Source: Salipiger pallidus (GTDB lineage: Bacteria > Pseudomonadota > Alphaproteobacteria > Rhodobacterales > Rhodobacteraceae). Taken from it: a stretch of 64,000 nt of DNA. The translations under genes were made by a program, and so were the position numbers. Where the stretch lies: NCBI RefSeq assembly GCF_014643635.1, contig NZ_BMJV01000002.1:124001-188000 (forward strand), given 5' to 3'. Position 1 is the first letter of the stretch. The number at the start of each line of letters is the position of its first letter. This document shows, in pieces, positions 10,870-17,939 of this stretch. The notes below the pieces were generated by a model that did not search any database, was not told the DNA's origin, and worked only from the letters and a program-made list of their open reading frames with translations.

Positions 10870-11430
10870 ATGCCCAATATTTCCAACTCGAAGATCCTCA
10901 TCATCGCCACCGACGGCTTTGAACAATCCGAACTCGAATTCCCCCGCGACGAGCTGCGCGCCAAGGGCGCTAAAGTCCACGTGGCCACGCTCGATGGCAA
11001 GGCCATCAAGGGTTGGGAAGGCACCGATTGGGGCCGCGACGCCGAGGCGGATCTGAAGATCGCCGACGCAGACCCGACGCAATATGACGCACTGGTCATC
11101 CCCGGCGGCCAGATCAACCCCGACATCCTGCGCACCAAGCCCGAGGTCATCGCGCTCACCAAGGCGTTCGCTAAGGAAGGCAAAGCCATCGCGGCAATCT
11201 GCCACGGTCCTTGGGTGCTGATCGAAGCGGGGATCGTTACGGGTCGCGAAGTGACCGGCTACACGTCGATCCGCACCGACCTTGCCAACGCAGGTGGCCG
11301 CGTGGTGGACGAGCCGGTGGCTTGCGACAGCGCGATCATCACCAGCCGGACCCCGGACGATCTGAAGGCCTTTGTGGCCAAAATCGTCGAGGAGGTCGAA
11401 GAAGGCCGCCACAACCAAAAGGCCGCCTGA
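10870..11430 (+). CDS. DJ-1/PfpI family protein
   Basis: 186 residues. The ATG at 10870 was chosen over one 24 bases upstream because AAAGGAG lies eight bases before it. The fold is class I glutamine-amidotransferase-like: ILIIATDGFEQSEL at the N-terminus with the Glu near residue 18, then YDALVIPGGQ, and the nucleophile elbow AAICHGPW with C111 followed by His112. These are the PfpI/YhbO/YraA features; members act as general stress proteins, with protein or nucleotide deglycase activity debated. A perfect 14-bp hairpin follows 43 bases after the stop. Confidence 0.9.
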   Translation: MPNISNSKILIIATDGFEQSELEFPRDELRAKGAKVHVATLDGKAIKGWEGTDWGRDAEADLKIADADPTQYDALVIPGGQINPDILRTKPEVIALTKAFAKEGKAIAAICHGPWVLIEAGIVTGREVTGYTSIRTDLANAGGRVVDEPVACDSAIITSRTPDDLKAFVAKIVEEVEEGRHNQKAA

Positions 11431-11472
11431 GCTGAGCATCTCTTACGATAAGCCTGTATTTGTGCGTATCGC

Positions 11473-11504
11473 ACAGTGCCGCACCGTCCCCGGTGCGGCA
11501 CTGT
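11473..11504 (+). terminator. 14-bp hairpin after DJ-1 gene
   Basis: ACAGTGCCGCACCG at 11473-11486 and its exact reverse complement at 11491-11504 enclose the loop TCCC. Both flanks lack a strong T run, so it may act on either strand or as an RNA-stabilising structure rather than a classical intrinsic terminator. Confidence 0.7.
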
Positions 11505-11639
11505 CATGTCCGGCGGCAGGTTTCGCCGTCACAGACAGTGCCACTTGATTTCCCGGTATTGTCTCGCCCCTGTCCAAGTTGCGCCCCATTCGGGAACGAT
11601 ACGTTTTCCTCGACGAAGTGACTGGACGAGGATGCGAGT

Positions 11640-12545
11640 ATGGATCGTTTGACCGAAATGGAGGCCTTCGCTACCGTTGTGGACCAAGGTGGGTTCACGG
11701 ATGCGGCGAAGAAAATGGGCATTTCGAAGTCCGCCGTCTCCAAGCACGTGTCGTCGCTTGAGGCCCGCCTCGGTGCCCGCCTGCTGAACCGGACCACCCG
11801 CCGCGTGTCGCCCACGGAAATCGGCCTTGCCTATTACGACCGCGCGCGCCGGGTGCTGAATGACGCGGGCGAAGCGGACGCACTGGTCACTTCCATGCAG
11901 TCTGCGCCCTCCGGGCTGCTGCGGATCTCGGTGGCCACCGACTTCGGGGTAAACCACCTGTCGCCGGTCCTGGGCGACTTCCTTGCCGAATTCCCGGACA
12001 TCACCGTGAACATGGTGCTCAACAACCGCTACGTTGAGCTCATCTCGGAAGGCTTCGACATGGCCGTGCGCATCGGCGAGCTTGAGGACAGCACCCTGCG
12101 CGCCCGCAAGCTGACTGACACCACCAAACGGATGATCGCCTCGCCCGCCTATTTCGAGAAATACGGCCGGCCTGCGCGCATCGACGATCTCAACGAACAC
12201 AAGCTGTTGCATTACTCGAACCAATCGTCGGGCAATGTGTGGAAGGTCACTGCGCCGTCTGGCGAGAAACGCCAGATCCGCACCGCCGGCTGGCTGTCCG
12301 TGAACGACGGGCAATCGCTGCTCAACGCCTGCATCGCGGGTCTCGGCATCGCCTACCTGCCGTCCTACCTTTATGCCGATGCCATGAAACAGGGTCTCGT
12401 CGAGGATGCGATCCCCGACCTGCCGGTTGAGACCCAAGGCATCTACGCAGTCTACCCGCCGGGCCGCTTCACCCAGCCCAAGGTGCGCGCCTTCATCGAC
12501 TTCCTTGTCCATTCCTTTGCGGAGCGCGGCCCGCAAGGCTGGTGA
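11640..12545 (+). CDS. LysR family transcriptional regulator
   Basis: 301 residues. The N-terminal winged helix is clear (MDRLTEMEAFATVVDQGGFT, AAKKMGISKSAVSKHVSSLE, GARLLNRTTRRVSPTEIG, residues 1-60). The effector domain starts near residue 88 (SGLLRISVATDFGVNHL) and is of the type-2 periplasmic-binding fold with DMAVRIGELEDSTL, as in the DsdC/CrgA-like LysR subgroup that often controls oxidoreductases, quinone or aromatic stress genes. It is preceded by the hairpin at 11473 and followed by a strong intrinsic terminator, so it is transcribed alone. Target unknown; nearest candidates are the DJ-1 protein or its own gene. Confidence 0.94.
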   Translation: MDRLTEMEAFATVVDQGGFTDAAKKMGISKSAVSKHVSSLEARLGARLLNRTTRRVSPTEIGLAYYDRARRVLNDAGEADALVTSMQSAPSGLLRISVATDFGVNHLSPVLGDFLAEFPDITVNMVLNNRYVELISEGFDMAVRIGELEDSTLRARKLTDTTKRMIASPAYFEKYGRPARIDDLNEHKLLHYSNQSSGNVWKVTAPSGEKRQIRTAGWLSVNDGQSLLNACIAGLGIAYLPSYLYADAMKQGLVEDAIPDLPVETQGIYAVYPPGRFTQPKVRAFIDFLVHSFAERGPQGW

Positions 12546-12618
12546 ACGCCTTTCCCTGGCCGCCTGTCTCATTCCGCAACACCCATTCCCCATGTCTCGT
12601 TCAGGCACGAGGCCCCCT

Positions 12619-12655
12619 GCGCTCCGGACAAGATCCCGGAGCGCTTCTTTTTTTT
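12619..12655 (+). terminator. intrinsic terminator of the LysR gene
   Basis: GCGCTCCGG at 12619-12627 pairs with CCGGAGCGC at 12636-12644 and is followed by TTCTTTTTTTT. This is the clearest rho-independent terminator in the window. Confidence 0.9.
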
Positions 12656-12743
12656 GACGAGGGGTTACCGCTTGGAAAGCGCTCTGGAATATCGCACCCA
12701 TCGACCCCAGATGCCTGAAGTCCAAGCCGGAGATCCCAGACCC

Positions 12744-13511
12744 ATGCGCCAGACCATTGGCCAGTTCCTCGACCGCCCCGCGACGCGCTACACGATCATG
12801 GGGGTGATCCTGTTCAATGCCGTGATTCTGGGGCTCGAGACCTCGAAGCCGGTGATGGCCCGTGCCGGCGGGCTGATCACCGCGCTGGACACCGCCTGCC
12901 TTGCGATCTTCGTGGCCGAGCTGTTGGTGAAACTATATGCCCGCGGCCTGCGCTTCTTTCGTGACGCGTGGAACATCTTCGACTTCCTCGTGGTGGGCAT
13001 CGCCCTTGTCCCCGCCACCGGCGCGCTGTCGGTGCTGCGGGCCCTGCGAATCCTGAGGCTGCTGCGGGTGATCTCGGTCGCGCCTACCTTGCGCCGTGTG
13101 GTCGAGGGGTTCGTCTCGGCGCTGCCGGGCATGGCTTCGGTGTTCTTGCTGATGGGGGTGATCTTCTACATCGCGGCGGTGATCGCGACCAAGCTCTTCG
13201 CCGCCACCTTCCCCGAATGGTTCGGTACGCTCGGGGCGTCGCTCTACTCGCTGTTCCAGATCATGACGCTGGAATCGTGGTCCATGGGCATCGTCCGGCC
13301 GGTGATGGAGGTCCACTCCGAGGCATGGATCTTCTTCGTGCCCTTCATCCTCATCACCACCTTCGCGGTGGTGAACCTCGTGGTCGGTCTCATCGTGAAC
13401 TCCATGCAGGACGCCCATGCCGAGGAATCGAACGCCGCCACCGACACCTACCGGGACGAGGTGCTGAACCGCCTGCGCGCCATCGAGAAACAGCTCGAAA
13501 ACCGCTCCTGA
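12744..13511 (+). CDS. bacterial voltage-gated sodium channel (NavBac family)
   Basis: 255 residues with one six-helix unit. S1-S3 occupy about residues 14-92; S4 is residues 95-118 (LSVLRALRILRLLRVI) with gating arginines at R99, R102, R105 and R108. The pore loop carries the selectivity filter TLESWSM at 175-181, the same as in NavAb and other NavBac channels; a four-subunit EEEE ring makes the pore Na+ selective. S6 is about 195-219, followed by an acidic neck and a C-terminal coiled coil (EVLNRLRAIEKQLE). The ATG at 12744 gives the short N-terminus of known members; the frame is open 30 codons upstream but lacks family similarity. Known homologues occur in marine bacteria, including roseobacters, where they are linked to motility, chemotaxis and pH homeostasis. 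Confidence 0.95.
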   Translation: MRQTIGQFLDRPATRYTIMGVILFNAVILGLETSKPVMARAGGLITALDTACLAIFVAELLVKLYARGLRFFRDAWNIFDFLVVGIALVPATGALSVLRALRILRLLRVISVAPTLRRVVEGFVSALPGMASVFLLMGVIFYIAAVIATKLFAATFPEWFGTLGASLYSLFQIMTLESWSMGIVRPVMEVHSEAWIFFVPFILITTFAVVNLVVGLIVNSMQDAHAEESNAATDTYRDEVLNRLRAIEKQLENRS

Positions 13512-13573
13512 CCCTTCGAAAGTCGCTGGTTCGGCAGACAGGCAACACGTTGAGACAGGGGCGCGGCCCGCCC

Positions 13574-13615
13574 CTTCTTTTCTTTCCAAGTACGCCCGCC
13601 GGAGGCGTCCGGCAC
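13574..13615 (-). repeat. dispersed intergenic repeat copy (minus orientation)
   Basis: Bases 13574-13594 read GTACTTGGAAAGAAAAGAAG on the minus strand, matching the family core at 18 of 20 positions. On its upstream side the minus strand has the small hairpin GCCGGA/TCCGGC. It lies between the sodium channel and the YigZ-like gene. Confidence 0.75.
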
Positions 13616-13670
13616 TGGCCACGCGGCGCACCGCTTGTGACCGCGCAAGGCGCAGGCTAGACCCTTGCCC

Positions 13671-14033
13671 ATGACCCTGCGCATCATCGACAGCATCATC
13701 AGCGACCGTGGCTCGAAATACGCCGTCTCGGGCGCCCCCTGCGCCTCTGAGGACGAGGCGAAGGCGCTCATCAAGGAACTGTGCCGCAAGAAGAAGTTCG
13801 CCAAGGCCACCCACAATACCTGGGGGCTTCTCGGCTCGGATGGCACGCCGATTAAGAACGACGATGGCGAAAGCGGCGCGGGCATGGTGATCCTGCGGAT
13901 GCTCGAACGCGAAGGGCTCACCGACCATCTCGTCGTCGTCACCCGCTGGTATGGCGGCAAACACCTTGGCGGTGACCGTTTTCGCCACGTTCAGGAGGCG
14001 GTGCGCATCTACCTCGAGGATCTGGATCGCTAG
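13671..14033 (+). CDS. YigZ/IMPACT family protein
   Basis: 120 residues, corresponding to the N-terminal IMPACT (UPF0029) domain: SKYAVSGAPCASEDEAKALI near residue 12, KATHNTWGLL, NDDGESGAGMVILRML and the conserved VVVTRWYGGKHLGGDRF near 89-105. Full-length YigZ has a second C-terminal domain (~200 residues total); this protein lacks it, so it is a single-domain form. Function is unclear; eukaryotic IMPACT binds Gcn1. ATG 13671 was preferred to a TTG six bases earlier. It is convergent with the OmpA-domain gene, only three bases away. Confidence 0.88.
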   Translation: MTLRIIDSIISDRGSKYAVSGAPCASEDEAKALIKELCRKKKFAKATHNTWGLLGSDGTPIKNDDGESGAGMVILRMLEREGLTDHLVVVTRWYGGKHLGGDRFRHVQEAVRIYLEDLDR

Positions 14034-14036
14034 GCC

Positions 14037-14975
14037 TCAGCCCGGGGGCGGCAGCAGCACCACCTCGACGCGGCGGTTCTCTTCGCGGCCCGTCTCCGTC
14101 AGGTTCGACGCCACTGGCGCAAGGAACCCCACACCCCGCGCGTCCACCTGGCCCGCGCCGACCCCGAGGTCCCGCAGGTAGCCGACGGCTGCGGTGGCCC
14201 GGTCCCGCGACAGGGCAATGTTCGTCTCGAGCGAGCCGACCGCATCCGTATGTCCCACGAACATCACCCGTCGCGTTTCATCGGCCATGAGGTAGTCCGC
14301 CAGCGCATCGAGCGAGGCAACAGCCCCCTCCGCAAGCGCCGAAGATCCGCTCTGGAATGCCACGTCCCGCAGAACGAGGTGGCCCAGCTTCTCGAGCTGC
14401 GCCGCCACGTCGCCAAGGGGCGACTCGATGGCGGGGGCACTGTCCTCGATGCGCAGAGGCTCTTCACCGGTGAGGGCCTCGCCGGCGCGGATCACCTGGA
14501 TGTGGACGGCGGCGTTCGAGCGGCTGACCAGCAGGGTAAGGTAGTCGCCTTCAGGGCCGCGCGCCGCCAGGAAGCGGAACGACGTCAGGTCCACGTACAT
14601 CTGCGGTCCGGGCAGCACCTCGGTGCCGAAACGGAAATCAAAGCCGCCGCAGCGCGCCGATGCACAGTCGAAGACCACCTCGTAGCCCGCGTCCTGCAGT
14701 TGGTCGCGCAGCGGTGCCAGCGCCTGCAGCGTCGTCAGTTCGCTGCCGTCAATGCGCCATGCCTCGCGCGCCACCACGCCCTCGACCCGGGTGACGGGCA
14801 CGCCGCCGTCCCTTGTCCAGGGGCCCGTCGGCACGGCGTAGCTGCCGGCGTCGGTGGTGCGTTCGAGCATCAGCCGCGCCCCGCCGGGCAACGACAGGTC
14901 CATCGCCACCGCAGGCCCGGCAAGGGCCAGCAGCAGGGCACCGGCCTCAACGATGCTGCGAATGATACTCTGCAT
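14037..14975 (-). CDS. OmpA-family protein with C-terminal peptidoglycan-binding domain
   Basis: 312 residues with an N-terminal signal peptide (LLLALAGPAVA, cleavage near residue 24). Residues ~25-185 form an unassigned domain with two cysteines (DCASARCGGF). Residues ~200-312 are an OmpA-like domain: DVAFQSGSSALAEGA, then MFVGHTDAVGSLETNIALSRDRA and GVGFLAPVASNLTETGREENRRVEV, with the Asp and Arg that hold diaminopimelate. It should tie the outer membrane or periplasm to the cell wall. Its first 29 bases overlap the end of the CMD-family gene upstream, so they are co-transcribed. Confidence 0.9.
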   Translation of the reverse strand: MQSIIRSIVEAGALLLALAGPAVAMDLSLPGGARLMLERTTDAGSYAVPTGPWTRDGGVPVTRVEGVVAREAWRIDGSELTTLQALAPLRDQLQDAGYEVVFDCASARCGGFDFRFGTEVLPGPQMYVDLTSFRFLAARGPEGDYLTLLVSRSNAAVHIQVIRAGEALTGEEPLRIEDSAPAIESPLGDVAAQLEKLGHLVLRDVAFQSGSSALAEGAVASLDALADYLMADETRRVMFVGHTDAVGSLETNIALSRDRATAAVGYLRDLGVGAGQVDARGVGFLAPVASNLTETGREENRRVEVVLLPPPG

Positions 14976-15516
14976 TCGGGCGCATGTCTGTGGCCGAGGC
15001 CACCCGGTTGGTCATGTTGAAGAACGCAGCCACGTTGGCGATGTCCCAGATGTCGCGGTCGGTCCAGCCCGCTTCGCGTAGGGCGGCGCGATCGGGTTCG
15101 GTGATCTCGGCGCTGGCGCGGGTGACCTTTTCGGCGAAGGTCAGCATCGCCACCTGTTTGCCGGGCAGCTCGGCCACGCGCCAGTTCATCACCAGCATCT
15201 CGCCCAGCACCGGATCGCCCGAAAGCTCGCGCACGGCGGCGCCATGGGCGGTGAGGCAGTAGAAGCACTTGTTCACCGACGACACCACGACAGCGATCAT
15301 TTCGCGTTCGAGCTTGGTCACCCCGGAGTCCGCCAGCATCAACTCGTTGTAGAGGCCGGTGAAGGCGTCAAGCTTGTTGGTGTCGAAGGCATGGGCCCTG
15401 AGCACGTTGGGCACCATCCCCAACTTGTCCTCGCAGATGGCAAAATACTTCGCCGTGCGTTCGGGAAGCGGGTCTGCCATGGGCAGGTCGAGCGCGGTGG
15501 GGGGCGTATCAGTCAT
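14947..15516 (-). CDS. peroxidase-related CMD-domain protein
   Basis: 189 residues of the AhpD/carboxymuconolactone-decarboxylase-like fold. The redox CxxC is C84-C87 in KCFYCLTAHG, with the conserved His three residues on, as in AhpD-type peroxidases. Flanking helices (KYFAICEDKLGMVPNVLRAH, LTFAEKVTRASAEITEPD, GWTDRDIWDIANVAAFFNM) match the 'uncharacterised peroxidase-related enzyme' family. The ATG at 15516 follows a weak GGGAAC context; the open frame upstream overlaps the GNAT gene. It overlaps both neighbours, so a three-gene minus-strand operon GNAT-CMD-OmpA is likely. Confidence 0.9.
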   Translation of the reverse strand: MTDTPPTALDLPMADPLPERTAKYFAICEDKLGMVPNVLRAHAFDTNKLDAFTGLYNELMLADSGVTKLEREMIAVVVSSVNKCFYCLTAHGAAVRELSGDPVLGEMLVMNWRVAELPGKQVAMLTFAEKVTRASAEITEPDRAALREAGWTDRDIWDIANVAAFFNMTNRVASATDMRPNAEYHSQHR

Positions 15517-16243
15517 CTCTGTTCCCTTGCCTGATGCGGTAATGGTACTGTCCCACGCATTCGAACCCGAGGGAAGCATATAGCCCGTTGGCCGGCCCGT
15601 TGTCCTTCAGGCACAGCACCGCCATCCACGCGGCGCCTTCGGCTTCGGCCCATTGGGCGGCGTGGCGCATCATCCATTTGCCAAGGCCCTGACCACGATG
15701 CTCAGCCCGGATCTCGAGCGCGTGGACCATGGCGATGCCGTTGTAGACAGCACAGAAGCCAGCTCCGGCGGGCCTGTCCGACAGCCGCCCCATGATGGCG
15801 GTGCGCGGCCCCGTCGTGCGGGCCATGACCCGCAGGCGGGCCTCGCCAATGCCCGCCTCGGCCCAGATCTCTCGCAGGATGGCCAGCGGCTCCCAGCAGG
15901 CAAAGGTGGTCAGGCGGGGGATCTTGAGGTCGGTCAGCCGTTCCACGGGGATCAGCCAGAGGTTCACAGGGTCGATGACATCGAACCCTTCGTCCTGCAG
16001 TGCAGCATCCAGCGCATCGTCGCCCACGCGGATCATGAACAGTGGATCCTGTCCCAGCAGCTGCATCGCCTTGGCGGCGGCGGGGATGTCGTCGGCGGTC
16101 CATGCCCCTGCGGCGCTGGCGCAGGACACGCGCTTGCCGCCGCCACCGCCTTCGCGCAGCAGCCAAGGTCCGGCCTCGACGATGCGCGCAGCAGGCCAAG
16201 TGCCGTCGACCGCGGCATAGAGCGCGGGAAGATCCGGCCTCAT
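15509..16243 (-). CDS. GNAT family N-acetyltransferase
   Basis: 244 residues. The acetyl-CoA site is in the C-terminal half: MVHALEIRAEHRGQGLGKWMMRHAAQWA (~residues 172-200) with the RxxGxG/A turn, then AVLCLKDNGPANGLYASLGFECVGQYHYR, the usual final strands. The first ~110 residues may be a degenerate second GNAT unit. Substrate unknown. Overlaps the CinA-like gene upstream by four bases and the CMD gene downstream by eight. Confidence 0.88.
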   Translation of the reverse strand: MRPDLPALYAAVDGTWPAARIVEAGPWLLREGGGGGKRVSCASAAGAWTADDIPAAAKAMQLLGQDPLFMIRVGDDALDAALQDEGFDVIDPVNLWLIPVERLTDLKIPRLTTFACWEPLAILREIWAEAGIGEARLRVMARTTGPRTAIMGRLSDRPAGAGFCAVYNGIAMVHALEIRAEHRGQGLGKWMMRHAAQWAEAEGAAWMAVLCLKDNGPANGLYASLGFECVGQYHYRIRQGNRDD

Positions 16244-16962
16244 GCGGGGAACAGCTCGGCCAGCCTGCTCATGGCGGCATCCACCTGCACACCATCCTGT
16301 CCGCGGATCACGATGTTGGCACCGAAAACGCCGTTCTTCTGGTAGGGGTAAGAGCCTATGGACAGCTCCGGGAAGGCCTCGGCAAGCTGGCGCAGGGGGC
16401 CTGCGATTTCGCCCTCGCCGCGCTCGATCCGCAGGGTTTGCGACAGCAGCGGTGCGCCCCCCGTCAGCGTCGGCAGCACCGAGGTGACCATCGCCTCGAA
16501 GACGCTCGGCACCCCGGCCATGACATGCACGTTGCCGATCCTGAAGCCCGGCGCGATGGACACCGGGTTGTCTATCAGCGTGGCGGTGTCGGGGATGCGG
16601 GCCATGCGCTGGCGGGCCTCGTTGAACTCAGACCCCTGCCGTTCGTAGTGGGCGGCCAGCAGCGCGCGGGCATCGTCGCGCACGTCGATGCCGACGCCGA
16701 AGGCCTCGGCCACGCAGTCGGCGGTGATGTCGTCATGGGTCGGCCCGATGCCCCCCGAAGTGAAGACGTGATCCACCTCATCGCTCAAGGCCTTGATTGC
16801 TGCGATGATGGCCTCGCGGTCGTCCGAGACCATTCGCGCCTCGCGCAGGTCGATCCCCGCCTTGGTCAGTTCCCGTGCCAGATAATTCATGTTGGAATCG
16901 CGGGTGCGGCCCGACAGGATCTCGTCACCGATGACGATCATGGCGGCGGTGGGGTTCGGCAT
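16240..16962 (-). CDS. CinA-like molybdopterin-binding-domain protein
   Basis: 240 residues, only the MoCF/MogA-like domain of CinA: AAMIVIGDEILSGRTRDSN at the N-terminus and VFTSGGIGPTHDDITADCVA near residues 66-86, plus VHVMAGVPSVFEAM. Full CinA proteins (~410 residues) also have a C-terminal NMN deamidase (PncC) domain, absent here. Stand-alone forms are common in alphaproteobacteria. Related enzymes hydrolyse ADP-ribose or FAD-type pyrophosphates; this one's reaction is unproven. First gene of the minus-strand unit; the sfsA gene diverges from it. Confidence 0.9.
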   Translation of the reverse strand: MPNPTAAMIVIGDEILSGRTRDSNMNYLARELTKAGIDLREARMVSDDREAIIAAIKALSDEVDHVFTSGGIGPTHDDITADCVAEAFGVGIDVRDDARALLAAHYERQGSEFNEARQRMARIPDTATLIDNPVSIAPGFRIGNVHVMAGVPSVFEAMVTSVLPTLTGGAPLLSQTLRIERGEGEIAGPLRQLAEAFPELSIGSYPYQKNGVFGANIVIRGQDGVQVDAAMSRLAELFPA

Positions 16963-17009
16963 CAGAGCTCTCCTTGGCGCGTCTTGTGGTTTGGTATAGG
17001 GCGACCCCC

Positions 17010-17717
17010 ATGCGCTTTCAAACCCCCCTTGTCCCTGCGGTGCTTCTTCGCCGTTACAAACGCTTCCTAGCCGATGCCCGGCTCGAGGACGGGCGCGAGA
17101 TCACCGCCCATGTGGCCAACCCCGGTGCCATGCTGGGCACGAAGGACGAGGGCCTGCGCATCTGGCTCGAGCCGAACGACGACCCAAAGCGCAAGCTGAA
17201 GTTCGCGTGGCGGCTGGTGGAACATGATAGCGGCGCCTTCACGGGTGTGGACACCAGCCTGCCCAACCGGATGCTGAAGGTGGCGCTGGAAGAAGGCCGG
17301 GTTGCGGGGCTCGCCGGTTATGACGCCGTGCGCCCCGAGGTGAAGTACGGCGAGAACAGCCGCATCGACTTCCTGCTGACCGGTGAGGGGCGTTCCGATG
17401 CCTGGGTCGAGGTGAAGTCGGTGACCATGAAGCGCACCCCCGGCCTTGCCGAGTTTCCCGACAGCGTGACCAAGCGCGGTGCCAAGCACCTGGCCGAACT
17501 GGCGCTCATGGCCGAAGCAGGGCACCGGGCGGTGATGCTGTACCTCGTGCAGCGCACAGATTGCAGCCGCGTGACGCTGGCAGCCGACATCGACCCGGCC
17601 TATGCGGCGGCCTTCGCGGACGCGGTGGCGCGCGGGGTGGAGGTGCTGGCCTTCGGCTGTGAGATCACCCCCGAGGCTGTTGAGCTGGGCGCACCGCTGC
17701 CGTTCGAGGCCCCCTGA
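17010..17717 (+). CDS. sfsA: SfsA family DNA-binding/nuclease protein
   Basis: 235 residues. Family blocks: YKRFLADARLEDGREITAHVANPGAM (residues ~11-37), VGVDTSLPNR-like GVDTSLPNRMLK near 82, RIDFLL near 118 followed by VEVKSVTM and EFPDSVTKRGAKHL, and HRAVMLYLVQRTDC. The RIDFLL...VEVKSVTM segment is a PD-(D/E)xK-type nuclease core with Asp, Glu and Lys. E. coli SfsA was named from maltose-fermentation effects; true role is unsettled. ATG 17010 gives the standard N-terminus; codons upstream have no ribosome site. Confidence 0.93.
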   Translation: MRFQTPLVPAVLLRRYKRFLADARLEDGREITAHVANPGAMLGTKDEGLRIWLEPNDDPKRKLKFAWRLVEHDSGAFTGVDTSLPNRMLKVALEEGRVAGLAGYDAVRPEVKYGENSRIDFLLTGEGRSDAWVEVKSVTMKRTPGLAEFPDSVTKRGAKHLAELALMAEAGHRAVMLYLVQRTDCSRVTLAADIDPAYAAAFADAVARGVEVLAFGCEITPEAVELGAPLPFEAP

Positions 17718-17784
17718 TCCGGCCCCATGGCCCTTGGCTTGGCAACGGCGGCCGAGGGGCGTTCATGGCCGTCCCAGGTGCCTG

Positions 17785-17825
17785 TTACAATTCGTAAGGA
17801 TTGGGAAAACATCACGTAAAGATTG
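17785..17825 (+). promoter_or_regulatory. candidate operator ahead of ABC/ligase cluster
   Basis: An 11-base direct repeat, CGTAAGGATTG (17793-17803) and CGTAAAGATTG (17815-17825), 22 bases apart, with TTAC-N5-GTAA at 17785-17797 overlapping the first unit. This is in the 222-base gap before the acyl-CoA ligase, in an AT-richer stretch. Spacing near two helical turns fits a dimeric regulator, but no cognate regulator gene is in the cluster. Confidence 0.3.
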
Positions 17826-17939
17826 ACCGCCAGCCTTCCAGTGACCCTTAATGGGGCGTGAATCGTTTGAGGAGGCGATTTGCCCCGCCACGGCAGGGCA
17901 ACCCGGTTGAGGAGCCGGGTCATCACGGGAGGAGACAGC

